This document shows positions 8,001-15,797 of a DNA stretch of 64,000 nt, piece by piece. Below the pieces are notes generated by a model. That model was not told the origin of the DNA and searched no databases. It saw only the letters and a list, made by a program, of their open reading frames with translations. The translations under genes were made by a program, and so were the position numbers. This DNA is from Gammaproteobacteria bacterium MFB021. GTDB taxonomy: Bacteria > Pseudomonadota > Gammaproteobacteria > Pseudomonadales > Halomonadaceae. Positions within the stretch are counted from its first letter, which is position 1; each line of letters begins with the position of its first letter. The stretch covers positions 1-64,000 of the forward strand of contig JNVT01000026.1 of NCBI GenBank assembly GCA_000737985.1, in the 5' to 3' direction.

Positions 8001-9601
8001 TCGACGACCTGTTCGAGGAGATCCAGCCTTTCGCCTCCTCGGCGACCCCCTCGGAGCAGCGCTTCGCCCAGATCGATGACTTCGACCGGGCGGTGGCGGA
8101 GTACCGCGAGCTGCTGGATGCCGATGGCAAGGGCAAGGGCAAGATGCCGGAACAGGCGCCGGCACTGTTCGACGAGATCATGGAGAAGCAGCGTGCCATC
8201 CGCGCATCGATCGAAGCCGACCCGACGCTCACCGCCAGCGATCGCGCGCAGCAGCTCGATCGCCTGGACGAGATCGCCAACCGCCTGGACGACGTGCGCC
8301 CGACGGACGGCGGCACCCTGCCCAGCGGCGCTGGCGATGCGCTGGGCGATCTCGACAGCCTCAGCGGCGACCTGCACCAGCGCTTCGATCCCGCCAATGG
8401 CGAATCGTCGAAATCCGCGATGCAGTCCTGGAACCAGGCACTGGATGCCAAAGCCGACGTGATGACCAACGGCGAACGCACCCCCGGCGGCATGTTGCCC
8501 GACAGCCCCGGCGGCACGTCGCCCGACCGCCCCAGCGGCACCGGTGGTGATGGCGACAGCAGCAAGAAGAAGACCAACATCTTCGGCCCGGCGCTCAGGG
8601 GGCTGGCCTATATGACCGACTTCGCCGGGGGGATTCTCGACACCGTCGTCGCGGGCGTCGGGCTGAACCAGCTGATCAAGAATGGCGGCACCCCGATGGA
8701 GTTCGCCGCCAGCGCCACCGGCGTGGTCTCCGGCTCGTTCTTCACCATTGGCGGCGCCGCCGAGATCGGGACGTCACTGCAGACCGCCTCCCGCGTGCTC
8801 TCCGGGCTGGGGGCGGGCCTGCGTGCGGCCGGCCCCGTCGGCAACCTGATCGGGCTCGGCGTGGGGGTCGTCAGTCTGATCCTCAATGCCGTGATGGCGC
8901 AGAAGAAGGGCGCCGAGACCGAAGGCAAGATCCGCGACCAGTTCGAGCAGTTCGCCGAGGATGGCGTGACCGAGGATGACTGGGGCGAGAAGTTCAACTA
9001 CCTGATCAACTCCAGCTATGGCTTCAAGGAGATGATGCACGCCGGCGACGACGACAAGGAGCCCGACCCGCTGTTCAAGGAGTGGTTCCCCGAGGACATG
9101 GCGGCGTGGGAAGCGCAGCCGGAGCAGTATGAGAAGTTCACCCAGGAGATCCGTGAGAACGGCAACGTCGGCGACTTCTTCTTCGACTTCGACAAGGACC
9201 AGATGCAGCTCAATATCCACGGCCAGGCGTTCTATCAGGAGCACAAGGAAATCATCGATACTATTTTGACCAATTGGGGCAAGGGGGACGGCGGCAGCAA
9301 TTGGGCAGGCTTGGAAGATGGAGATGATATTGTCAGCTGGGACGACCTCAAACGCATCTCGGAAGGTGAATACGGTTCCTCTCAGTCGGAAAAAGACGCC
9401 GCCGACTTCCTGCTCGAGAACGAAGAGTTTTTCGCCCTGCTGGATACGCTGCACAAGCAGGATGGCGCGGACAACAAGATCAGCAGCGCCGACATCGACT
9501 CCTGGATGCAGCTGATCGGCGAGCGCGAGATCACCGACGACAATCCCGCCTTCGCGAGAGAAGAGAGCCTCTGGGACAACCCCGCGAGCTACAAGCTGTA
9601 G
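5015..9601 (+). CDS. Giant repeat-containing protein, putative type III secreted translocator or effector
   Basis: The protein has 1528 residues, counted from the ATG at 5015 with GGGAGG eight bases upstream. There is no signal peptide. Residues about 66-405 hold five imperfect repeats of roughly 65-80 residues, each with the core pattern I-R-Y-x4-G-x2-V-V-V followed by a P-E-L-[FY] helix. A charged, Asp/Glu-rich helical region follows. Two hydrophobic blocks lie near residues 785-845 and 1190-1300, separated by a coiled-coil-like stretch (895-1105) and a Gly/Pro-rich linker (1158-1182). Near residue 1482 is an EF-hand-like loop (DGADNKISSADI), with a weaker one (GDDIVSWDDL) before it. Two membrane blocks plus calcium-loop-like motifs recall HrpF/NolX/HrpK-type translocators, but I cannot confirm homology. 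The adjacent T3SS genes support a secreted role. Confidence 0.7.
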   Translation: MAGEVTLKSSYVPDADTAGHQAPHPEGWRATLSHAVLSNRDSDQKKEAETSAKQTADGDTRAPRNLKDYKQIVIIGEDRIRYETKGGKVVEVDRQATPELFATIKQDFEQMGAVNQSSEEGYGVLPLDAEPPGKLSDYRFIGPPDEVAKGVIRYEMQNGTRVVVSERIAPELYAAVKQDYASLIGINESEADGYTRLGGDATPPPYYNTEVGAPGEMGPEVIRYTRDGEKFVVARSDNPALYDYLSEQYATLVGDAEQQTAIDGAVEDGATIAGADTDAPDLNDYKQFHWQTDARDDVIRFTTHDGDDVVVSKALTPELFKTVSEAQKTWKRIHELEDDGYQLRAADDDIPVLGKGDSVTSATDEHGDVIEGLKLVEVDGEKFVVSKGVTPEHFESASSFQHSASEDVIDDVFGDHDLPDSEETNLMGQETTVENDDGEAKTVTELYMEKLEEKAENSDNENFKKYARLLELKTQLDDGSFQYLPYMTVDHGGDWTYYASDTQGMDPADLRGLIHEEQLGQELAKLLGDEEIAKFTNEAMAEAQSKIKDRDGLADKIYDSLTGDKGADYLDAIEALRDKGFGDEAATRLNNDLNTLQALDPERAAEARGSITAASAARGLEEELADIDAEYDAAQDGGKLSPESEAAAEQVAADMVPTMLTSITYGTFGIQTTDGVWHAVQDALSADKTDPKGTVPPNLSADEKLQFTKIMAIAAGLKEVIKTAALSGSNVETALKDSSLMRDVMQKVGERLRNMTTSRDGQPPIVELSDSQRTNVQGTLKSQFRSLMNSNTMFAIGGTAALANAIYRRSGDDFGDTWQERMTVARGMLVFIGTTPFALKGITDAVGPKLDKGGRLGKLFETTDITQALGLDKEMGDVLRERFPDTFNGDKAPSLNPGEQARGKLDDIRGKLESFDTLLDQKDAPDFEQKAQGLVDHIQGQLDEVDRIVKASDSLSDDEKKEIQQRLDTIEDRLDKVEMKKEGLAPQNAEDLRGLVDDLFEEIQPFASSATPSEQRFAQIDDFDRAVAEYRELLDADGKGKGKMPEQAPALFDEIMEKQRAIRASIEADPTLTASDRAQQLDRLDEIANRLDDVRPTDGGTLPSGAGDALGDLDSLSGDLHQRFDPANGESSKSAMQSWNQALDAKADVMTNGERTPGGMLPDSPGGTSPDRPSGTGGDGDSSKKKTNIFGPALRGLAYMTDFAGGILDTVVAGVGLNQLIKNGGTPMEFAASATGVVSGSFFTIGGAAEIGTSLQTASRVLSGLGAGLRAAGPVGNLIGLGVGVVSLILNAVMAQKKGAETEGKIRDQFEQFAEDGVTEDDWGEKFNYLINSSYGFKEMMHAGDDDKEPDPLFKEWFPEDMAAWEAQPEQYEKFTQEIRENGNVGDFFFDFDKDQMQLNIHGQAFYQEHKEIIDTILTNWGKGDGGSNWAGLEDGDDIVSWDDLKRISEGEYGSSQSEKDAADFLLENEEFFALLDTLHKQDGADNKISSADIDSWMQLIGEREITDDNPAFAREESLWDNPASYKL

Positions 9602-9913
9602 CACCGCCGGGCGTATTCTGGCCGCGCCCGCCACCTTCGAGAGGGGCGGGCGTAATCCTGCGATCCGTCTTGGCTGCCACGGCCAGGACGTCGCCCATGC
9701 TCGTTCCCGCCTCATCGATGCGTGTGAAAACGCGTCGCACCCACCCGCTGTCTTGGGCTTGCCGTCAACGATTCGCCACCCTTCGCCGGGCGGCATAGCG
9801 GTCGCGACGCTGGCCAGCTCGGCCCTTACCCGCGGCATATACGCCCGGGCGGCCTCACCGCATCCGTTCCTCCGATCAGCGCCGATCCCCGACGAATGGC
9901 GCAGCGCGAGTGC
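9602..9913. other. Intergenic region with no recognised gene
   Basis: About 310 bases between the giant gene and the transporter promoter. The sequence is GC-rich. No convincing reading frame, RNA or strong hairpin with a T-run was seen. The transporter promoter and operator follow immediately. Confidence 0.3.
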
Positions 9914-9964
9914 TTGACACGTCACCGTGCTGGTGGCATTCCTATGTATGCAATCATGCACACA
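9914..9964 (+). promoter_or_regulatory. Promoter and GntR-type operator of the ABC transporter operon
   Basis: TTGACA lies at 9914-9919. After 17 bases comes CATTCC (9937-9942) as a weak -10, then the inverted repeat TGTATGCA-N4-TGCACACA (9945-9964). The same arrangement, with identical half-sites and the same 17-base gap, occurs at 14294-14345 upstream of the oxidase gene. Half-sites of this kind fit GntR/FCD regulators, and one is encoded at 18503. An operator covering the start site implies repression, but this is inferred. Confidence 0.65.
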
Positions 9965-10024
9965 TTAGGTCGGCCCGCCGGCAGTGCTGGCCCCTGGCGA
10001 CAACAACAATGGGTGGAGGTAGCT

Positions 10025-10873
10025 ATGCAAGCGGAGGCAGTGCAACGCTTACGTCGGTTCGCCGTGACATCAGCGCTGGTGGTATCAGCGGCGCTGGCAC
10101 TGAGCCCGGCGGCCATGGCGCAGGAGATCGACAGCGACGGCACCTGGCAGGCAGTGAAGCAGGCCGGCGTGCTCAAATGCGGTGCGGCCGTGGCGGCACC
10201 CTATGTCATGCGCAATCCCCGCAATGGCGATTACAGCGGCTTTTTCGTGGATATCTGTCGCGGCTTCGCCAAGGACGTGCTGCACGTCGAGGCAGAGTTT
10301 CCCAACACCAGCTGGGACAATCTGGTAGCCGGCCTGCAGGGCGGACAGTGGGATCTCGCCATGGCGCTGAACCAGACGCCGGAACGCATGAAGGCCATCG
10401 ATTTCTCCGATGCGGTGACCAACTACCAGGTCTCCTTCGTGGTCAACAAGGACAACCCCAAGCTGGCGGATGTCGGCAACGACCTCTCGGCGTTGGACAA
10501 GAGCGATATCACCTTTACCGTCATGTCCGGCACGGCCCAGGACAAGGCGCTGTCGGCGAAAATCCATAACGCGCGCATCATGCGGCTACCGGGCATGGAC
10601 GAGACGCGCATGGCGCTGATGTCCCGCCGCGCCGACGTCCTGGCCGATGCCAGCGACAGCAACCACCTGTTCGCCCTTGCCAACCCCGGCTGGGCCGAAG
10701 AGATCATCCCCGACCCGCCGCTGGCCAAGCAGCCGGTATCGTTCGGCCTGCGCAAGGGCACCGACCCGGCCGATATCGCGGTGCTCAATGCCTACATCGC
10801 TCAGCTCCACGCGCGCGGCGAGATTCAACGTCTGGTCGACAAGGCGTCTCGAGCCGCCATCGACGCCAAGTAA
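10025..10873 (+). CDS. ABC transporter substrate-binding protein, polar amino acid type (family 3)
   Basis: A 282-residue periplasmic solute-binding protein. The ATG at 10025 has a GGAGG ribosome site and gives a signal peptide (RRFAVTSALVVSAALALSP, cleavage after AMA). The mature part has the family 3 pattern: GVLKCGAAVAAPY, then DYSGFFVDICRGFAKDVL, then the WDLAMALNQTPERMKAIDFS motif typical of amino-acid binders. It is the first gene of a four-gene operon (binder, ATPase, two permeases). The neighbouring catabolic genes suggest hydroxyproline or a related imino acid as ligand. Ligand identity is inference, while the family is clear. Confidence 0.9.
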   Translation: MQAEAVQRLRRFAVTSALVVSAALALSPAAMAQEIDSDGTWQAVKQAGVLKCGAAVAAPYVMRNPRNGDYSGFFVDICRGFAKDVLHVEAEFPNTSWDNLVAGLQGGQWDLAMALNQTPERMKAIDFSDAVTNYQVSFVVNKDNPKLADVGNDLSALDKSDITFTVMSGTAQDKALSAKIHNARIMRLPGMDETRMALMSRRADVLADASDSNHLFALANPGWAEEIIPDPPLAKQPVSFGLRKGTDPADIAVLNAYIAQLHARGEIQRLVDKASRAAIDAK

Positions 10874-10936
10874 GTTCGCCCTTCTGCATGCAAACGCGCG
10901 GCGCCGGGAGCCCCGCTCCCGGCGCCCGGGAGACCC

Positions 10937-11779
10937 ATGACAATGAATGCGTTGAATGCCACGCCCTCGCACGCTGGCCATCCCTCCGGCGCCGAGCAAG
11001 ACGGCGCGTCGCCAGACACCGCTGGCGTGATGCTCAAGGTTCGCGACGCCTCCAAGGCGTACAACAGCCGCACGGTGGTCATGGACCACATGAATCTCGA
11101 CATGCAGGCCGACGACCGCCTGGTGATCATCGGCCCCAGCGGCAGTGGCAAGAGCACGCTACTGCGAGTGCTGATGGGGCTCGAGGGTATCCAGAGCGGC
11201 ACCATCGAGTTTCAGGGCCAGCCCTATATCAAGGGCAATCAGACCCGCGGACGCACGCTCAACGAGTCGCTGCGCCGCCAGATCGGCATGGTGTTCCAGC
11301 ACTACACCCTGTTTCCGCACCTCTCGGTTCTCAGCAACCTCATTCTTTCGCCGATGAAGGTTCACGGTATGCGCCGCGCGCAGGCCGTGGAAAAGGCGCG
11401 CGAATTCATGGCGCGGCTGGGGCTGGAAGACAAGCTCGAATCCTACCCGAGCCAACTGTCAGGCGGTCAGAAACAGCGCGTGGCCATCGCTCGGGCGCTG
11501 ATGCTCTCGCCGCGGCTGATGCTGTTCGACGAAGTCACCTCCGCGCTCGATCCGGAGATGATCGTCGAAGTGCAGAACGTCATGCGTCAGCTGGCCGAGC
11601 AGAAAATGGCGATGATCATCGTCACCCACGACATGCAGTTTGCGCGTCGCATCGCCACCCGAGTGGTCTTTTGCACTGATGGCAAGGTGGTCGAGCAGGG
11701 CCCGCCGGAAGAGATCTTTTGTCACCCGAAGGAGCCGCGGACGCGAGAGTTCCTGGAAAAGGTCATCCACTTCGACTGA
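10937..11779 (+). CDS. Amino acid ABC transporter ATP-binding protein (GlnQ/HisP type)
   Basis: A 280-residue ATPase that powers uptake. Walker A is GPSGSGKSTLL near residue 75, the signature motif is LSGGQKQRVAIARAL, Walker B is LMLFDEVTSALDP, and the H-loop is in IVTHDM. An N-terminal extension of about 30 polar residues before the core (VMLKVRDASKAYNS) is longer than in GlnQ and has no obvious role. The ATG at 10937 follows a CGGGAG site; an ATG two codons later would be almost equivalent. Gap to the binder is 63 bases and to the first permease 9 bases. Confidence 0.93.
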   Translation: MTMNALNATPSHAGHPSGAEQDGASPDTAGVMLKVRDASKAYNSRTVVMDHMNLDMQADDRLVIIGPSGSGKSTLLRVLMGLEGIQSGTIEFQGQPYIKGNQTRGRTLNESLRRQIGMVFQHYTLFPHLSVLSNLILSPMKVHGMRRAQAVEKAREFMARLGLEDKLESYPSQLSGGQKQRVAIARALMLSPRLMLFDEVTSALDPEMIVEVQNVMRQLAEQKMAMIIVTHDMQFARRIATRVVFCTDGKVVEQGPPEEIFCHPKEPRTREFLEKVIHFD

Positions 11780-11788
11780 GGGCTGGGT

Positions 11789-12460
11789 ATGGATTATCAC
11801 TTCGACTTCAGCTTTCTCGCCGGACATTGGGGCGAGCTGTTCGACGGGCTGAAGGTGACGCTGACACTGGCCCTGGCGGCCAACGCCATGGGACTGGTGC
11901 TGGGCTTCGGTCTCTGTCTGATGGCCATGAACCGGTTTTTCCTGCTGCGCTGGCCGGCCCAGGCGTTCATCGAGTTCTTCCGCTGCACGCCGGTGTTGTT
12001 GCAGATCGTGTGGTTTTTCTACTGCATTCCGATGCTGTTCAACGTCTTCATCGATCCGATCATGATGGGGATTCTGGCGCTGGGTCTTAACCTCACCGCG
12101 TTCAACGCCGAGGCATACCGTGCCAGCGTGCAGGCCGTACCCAAGGAGCATCTGGACGCCTCCATTGCGCTGGGCCTGCGCTCGTGGCAGCGCACGCTCT
12201 ATATCGTGCTGCCGCAGGCGCTGCGTGGGGCCGTGCCGGTACTGATGACCAACGGTATCTCGATCCTGCAGCAGAGTGCGCTGGTGGCGATCGTCGCGGT
12301 GGCGGACCTGATGTACGTCGGCCGCGATATCGCGACCGAAGCCTATCGCCCACTCGAGACCTACTCACTGATCGCGCTGATCTATTTCGCGATGTCCTTC
12401 CCGATCGCCAAGTTGGTGGACATGCTCGAGCGTCGCCAGGACGCCGCCGCCGCGCGCTGA
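11789..12460 (+). CDS. Amino acid ABC transporter permease (first subunit, HisM/GlnP type)
   Basis: A 223-residue inner-membrane permease with five or so helices and the family EAA motif around AEAYRASVQAVPKEHLDAS, followed by ALGLRSWQRTLYIVLPQALR. It pairs with the next gene to form the heterodimeric channel of the transporter. It follows the ATPase by 9 bases and precedes the second permease by 13, so all are cotranscribed. The family is certain; substrate is inferred from the downstream hydroxyproline genes. Confidence 0.92.
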   Translation: MDYHFDFSFLAGHWGELFDGLKVTLTLALAANAMGLVLGFGLCLMAMNRFFLLRWPAQAFIEFFRCTPVLLQIVWFFYCIPMLFNVFIDPIMMGILALGLNLTAFNAEAYRASVQAVPKEHLDASIALGLRSWQRTLYIVLPQALRGAVPVLMTNGISILQQSALVAIVAVADLMYVGRDIATEAYRPLETYSLIALIYFAMSFPIAKLVDMLERRQDAAAAR

Positions 12461-12473
12461 CCAGGAGCACAGC

Positions 12474-13136
12474 ATGAATATCGATTTCTCCATCGTTTTC
12501 TCCTACTGGCCGGTGTTGCTCAAGGGGCTTGCGATCACGCTGCTGTTTACCTTGACCAGTGCGCTGCTCGGCAGCTTGCTGGGGTTCATCCTCAGCATGC
12601 TGAAGATGTCGCCCATCCGGCCGATCAAGATGACGGTGTCGCTCTACGTGGAGTTCTTTCGCGGCACGCCGCTGCTGATCCAGCTGTTCTGGATCTATTT
12701 CTGCCTGCCGCTGGTGCTGGGCGTGAGTATTCCTGCCTATGTCTCGGTCATGCTGTCGCTGACGCTGTTCATGGGGGCGATCACCTGCGAGACCTTTCGC
12801 GGCGCGCAGAAATCGATCGCCAGCGAGCAGCACGACGCCTGTGTCGCGCTGGGGCTGACCCCGATGGCCAAGATAGTCTACATCGTGTTTCCCCAGACGC
12901 TGTTGCGCGCCACGCCGCCGCTGCTCTCCAACGTGGTCAGCCTGTTCAAGGAGAGTGCGCTGATCTCCTCGGTGGGCGTCGCGGATCTGATGTTCGTGGG
13001 GCAGAACATCTCCAACAGCACGGCGCGTCCCGTGGAGTTTCTGACCGCGGCGGCGGTGATCTATTTCCTGGTCGCCTTCCCGCTGACGCGACTGGTGGGT
13101 GTGGTGGAGTCAAGGGTGCTCAGGCGCTATGCGTAG
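12474..13136 (+). CDS. Amino acid ABC transporter permease (second subunit)
   Basis: A 220-residue inner-membrane permease, paralogous to the preceding one. The opening helix (VLLKGLAITLLFTLTSALLG), the ETFRGAQKSIASEQHDACVA version of the EAA loop and the conserved ALGLTPMAKIVYIVFPQ segment identify it. It is the last gene of the transporter operon. Transcription stops at the strong hairpin at 13163-13200, which also serves the convergent DapA-family gene. Confidence 0.92.
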   Translation: MNIDFSIVFSYWPVLLKGLAITLLFTLTSALLGSLLGFILSMLKMSPIRPIKMTVSLYVEFFRGTPLLIQLFWIYFCLPLVLGVSIPAYVSVMLSLTLFMGAITCETFRGAQKSIASEQHDACVALGLTPMAKIVYIVFPQTLLRATPPLLSNVVSLFKESALISSVGVADLMFVGQNISNSTARPVEFLTAAAVIYFLVAFPLTRLVGVVESRVLRRYA

Positions 13137-13162
13137 ATGTCAGCCGCGCTAGCGCGGTCATA

Positions 13163-13200
13163 CAAAAACGCGTCGGACCGTGAGGCCTGACGCGTTTTTG
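13163..13200. terminator. Bidirectional rho-independent terminator
   Basis: Twelve-base perfect stem CAAAAACGCGTC / GACGCGTTTTTG with a 14-base loop. It has a T-run on each strand and lies between the convergent transporter operon and the DapA-family gene. Confidence 0.85.
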
Positions 13201-13307
13201 ATATCGCGCACGTGGCAGCGGCGGGAGCGAGCGTCGAGACCTGCCGGTAAACCGCTGTGTGCTGTCCGAGCGTGGATCGGGCCGCCGTGGCGGCCCGGTG
13301 TGGAGGG

Positions 13308-14186
13308 CTACCAGTCGAGGATGGGGGCCATTGCCGCCTTGAAGTCCGCTTTCTCGGCCTCGCTCAACGGGCCGAGCGGCGCGCGGCATTGTCCCACCGG
13401 TGTGCCCTGCAGTTCGCAGCCGTACTTCAGCTTCTGGACGAACTTGCCACTCTCCAGGCTGTTCATCGCCTGATACAGCGTGGTCATCTGCTCGCGGGCG
13501 CGATCGAGATCGCCAGCCCGGTAGGTGCGGTCGAGCTCGCACACGGCCTTCGCCATGCAGTTGGCCGGGCCACAGATCCAGCTATCCGCGCCCCAGAACA
13601 TGAAGTCCAGCGCAATATCGTCGGAGCCGGAGATCAGCTGAAGACGGCCGGCGTAGCGCGACGCGATACCGATGGCGCGTTGTAGCGACCCGGAGCTCTC
13701 CTTGATTCCGAGTACGCGCGGGTGGTCGGCGAGGGCGTCGAGCAGCTCATAGGAGAGTTCGATGCCGTCCTTGTCGGGGTAGCTGTAGAGCACGATGTTG
13801 ACGTCGACGGCCTCGAGTACGGCCTTGAAGTGCGCCTCCAGCTCGGAATCCGCCGGCTTGGTGTAAAACGGCGTGGCCAGCAGCACCGTGTCGTATCCCA
13901 GCGCCTTGGCGCGACGCGTATTCTCGATCACGCCCGCGGTGTGCGGTGCGTTGGTACCGGCGATCAGGAACTCGCCTTCGTTGGCGAAGTCCGCGACGAA
14001 CTCGAGCACCGAGTCGCGCTCGGCGTCGCTCATGAAGTTGTATTCACCGCTGGAGCCGCACGGTACCCAACCCGAGACACCCGCCTCGCGCAGCTGGGTC
14101 ATGTGCGCTTCGAGCGCCGGAAAATCGATGCTGCCGTCGGACTTGAACGGCGTGACGAGTGCGGGCATGACACCTTGAAATTGCAT
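13308..14186 (-). CDS. DapA-family aldolase/deaminase, probable 1-pyrroline-4-hydroxy-2-carboxylate deaminase
   Basis: A 292-residue member of the dihydrodipicolinate synthase/N-acetylneuraminate lyase superfamily. The Schiff-base lysine is in GIKESSG (Lys162), the catalytic tyrosine in VLYSYPDKDG (Tyr134), and the carboxylate-binding GSSGEY lies at 45-50. In hydroxyproline degradation a DapA-family enzyme deaminates and dehydrates 1-pyrroline-4-hydroxy-2-carboxylate to alpha-ketoglutarate semialdehyde (EC 3.5.4.22). The surrounding oxidase, aldehyde dehydrogenase and epimerase match that pathway. True DapA for lysine synthesis is less likely in this context. The gene is transcribed away from the oxidase, and the GntR-type inverted repeat lies 140 bases upstream. 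Confidence 0.82.
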   Translation of the reverse strand: MQFQGVMPALVTPFKSDGSIDFPALEAHMTQLREAGVSGWVPCGSSGEYNFMSDAERDSVLEFVADFANEGEFLIAGTNAPHTAGVIENTRRAKALGYDTVLLATPFYTKPADSELEAHFKAVLEAVDVNIVLYSYPDKDGIELSYELLDALADHPRVLGIKESSGSLQRAIGIASRYAGRLQLISGSDDIALDFMFWGADSWICGPANCMAKAVCELDRTYRAGDLDRAREQMTTLYQAMNSLESGKFVQKLKYGCELQGTPVGQCRAPLGPLSEAEKADFKAAMAPILDW

Positions 14187-14293
14187 GCAAAAGCTCCTTG
14201 TTGAAACGGGGCCGGCGGATCGCCGTCGTCTGACGCGGGCTGACCGGGAAACGCGTCCCGCGACAGCTTCGCGCTGGCTCCACGATGGCCCGC

Positions 14294-14345
14294 TTGACAG
14301 GCTGTCGAGTGGATGTCATTCATTATGTATGCAATGCTGCACACA
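14294..14345 (+). promoter_or_regulatory. Promoter and GntR-type operator upstream of the FAD oxidase gene
   Basis: TTGACA at 14294-14299, 17 bases, then CATTCA (14317-14322), then the inverted repeat TGTATGCA-N4-TGCACACA at 14326-14345. It is the second copy of the element found at 9945-9964; only the four spacer bases differ partly. It lies between the divergent DapA-family and oxidase genes and could control both. Confidence 0.65.
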
Positions 14346-14468
14346 GTGTCAATGCGAACAGGTCAATGAAGGCGTTCACACCCGCTAGCGGTATGCGACG
14401 CGCGAAGCCCGACAGGTCGGTCGCGTCCGCGGTGGTGACAGTGCCTTCCTCAACAGCGGGTCGTGGAC

Positions 14469-15731
14469 ATGGATAACAACGCCAAGAAACAGGCTGTCGT
14501 GATCGGGGGCGGTATCGTGGGTGCCTGCTGTGCCTGGTCGCTGCAGCGCGATGGCCATCAGGTCACCCTGGTCGACCCGGCGCAGCCCGGCGACAGCACG
14601 GCCAAGTGGAGCTGCGGTCAGATGGCGGTCAGCGAGATCGTGCCGCTGTCCAAACCCGGCATTATCAAGAAGATCCCTAGCTGGCTGTGCGACAGCACCG
14701 GCCCGCTGGCCCTGCGCCCCAGTGCCGTTGCCTCTCTGACGCCCTGGTTCTTGCGTTTCATTGCCTGTGCCCGGCCGGCACGCGTCGAGCAGATCGCCGG
14801 CGAGCTGGCATCGCTGACGCGTCACGTCTACACCGATTACGCCCCGCTGATCGAGGCCAGCGAAGCCAAGACCGGACGCAAGCTCTTTCGCGAGCACGGC
14901 GTGATCGAGGTATTCGACAGCGCCGCCGACCTCGAGGCCGAGCGGGTGCATTTCGACGTGCGCCGTCGCCATGGCTTTGAGGTCGAAGAGATGAACGCCG
15001 AGGCGATCGCCGAGGCCGAACCGGCCCTGGCCGGGCGCTTTCGCCACGGCCTGCGGCTGGGGGACTGGAAGGCCGTCAGCGATACCGAGGGTTTCATTCA
15101 GGCCATGACCCAGAGCGTGCTGGATATGGGCGGTGAGCGCATCACTGCGCCGGTACGCGCGATCGATACCCAGGGAGGCCGAGCCATCGGCGTGACGCTC
15201 GAAGGCGGCCAGAAGCTAGCGGCCGATACGGTGGTGGTCGCTGCCGGTAACGGCTCCCGCCACTTCTTCGAGACCCTCGGGGTCAGGATTCCCCTGATGG
15301 GCATTACCGGCTACCAGGCGCTGCTGCCGCGCCCCGGTGTCGAATTCAACCATTCGATCATCTATGCCAACGGCGGGTTTTGTCTGGCTCCCATGACGCG
15401 TGGCCTGCAGATCGGCGGCACCATCGAGTTCGCCGCCGCCGACGCCAAGCCCAATTACAAGCGCGCCGACATCATTCTCGACAAGGCGCGGGCGCTGGTG
15501 CCGGAGCTCGATGACAGCGGCTTCGAGTACGGCGTCGGCCGCCGGCCCTTCCTCCCGGATACCAAGCCGGTCATCGATCGCTGCCGCAAGCTGCCCAACG
15601 TACTGATGGCCTTCGGCCACGGGCAGCTCGGGCTGACCCTGGGCGCGACCACGGGGCGGCTGATCGCCGAGCTGGCGCGCGGGGCCGCACCGTCTCAGGA
15701 TCTGACGCCGTTCAGCGCCTATCGGTTTTAG
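14469..15731 (+). CDS. FAD-dependent D-amino-acid dehydrogenase (DadA-like), probable D-hydroxyproline dehydrogenase
   Basis: A 420-residue flavoprotein of the DAO family. The dinucleotide-binding motif GGGIVGACCAWSLQRDGH lies near the N-terminus. The core has the DAO-family arrangement, with the C-terminal GRRPFLPDTKPVIDRCRKLP and FGHGQLGLTLGATTGRL segments that close the FAD site. In hydroxyproline catabolism this class oxidises cis-4-hydroxy-D-proline to 1-pyrroline-4-hydroxy-2-carboxylate. The protein is soluble or peripheral and would pass electrons to the respiratory chain. The ATG at 14469 is chosen; an in-frame GTG six bases upstream is possible, and the ribosome site is weak either way. 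It is followed after 66 bases by the aldehyde dehydrogenase. Confidence 0.85.
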   Translation: MDNNAKKQAVVIGGGIVGACCAWSLQRDGHQVTLVDPAQPGDSTAKWSCGQMAVSEIVPLSKPGIIKKIPSWLCDSTGPLALRPSAVASLTPWFLRFIACARPARVEQIAGELASLTRHVYTDYAPLIEASEAKTGRKLFREHGVIEVFDSAADLEAERVHFDVRRRHGFEVEEMNAEAIAEAEPALAGRFRHGLRLGDWKAVSDTEGFIQAMTQSVLDMGGERITAPVRAIDTQGGRAIGVTLEGGQKLAADTVVVAAGNGSRHFFETLGVRIPLMGITGYQALLPRPGVEFNHSIIYANGGFCLAPMTRGLQIGGTIEFAAADAKPNYKRADIILDKARALVPELDDSGFEYGVGRRPFLPDTKPVIDRCRKLPNVLMAFGHGQLGLTLGATTGRLIAELARGAAPSQDLTPFSAYRF

Positions 15732-15788
15732 AACGCCTAGCGGTTTTAACACGCCTATTTTTCCCTTCAGGTCTATTTTCCCTTCAGG
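15721..15788 (+). repeat. Two adjacent short tandem duplications
   Basis: The end of the oxidase gene and the following gap contain CGGTTTTAgAACGCCTA followed directly by CGGTTTTAaCACGCCTA. Overlapping its end is CTATTTTTCCCTTCAGG, followed one base later by CTATTTTCCCTTCAGG. Each pair differs by one or two positions, which suggests recent slippage-type duplication. The second copy of CTTCAGG lies just before the aldehyde dehydrogenase ribosome site. Confidence 0.6.
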
Positions 15789-15797
15789 AGTGAGCGC

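Noticed and set aside
9937-9952. TATGTA at 9943 as the -10 of the transporter promoter
   Set aside because: It is 23 bases from TTGACA, too far for a sigma-70 promoter; CATTCC at 17 bases is kept as a weak -10.
8774-9961. 395-codon minus-strand frame across the end of the giant gene
   Set aside because: Antisense shadow in GC-rich DNA; no motif, and the plus-strand protein has a strong ribosome site and domain structure.
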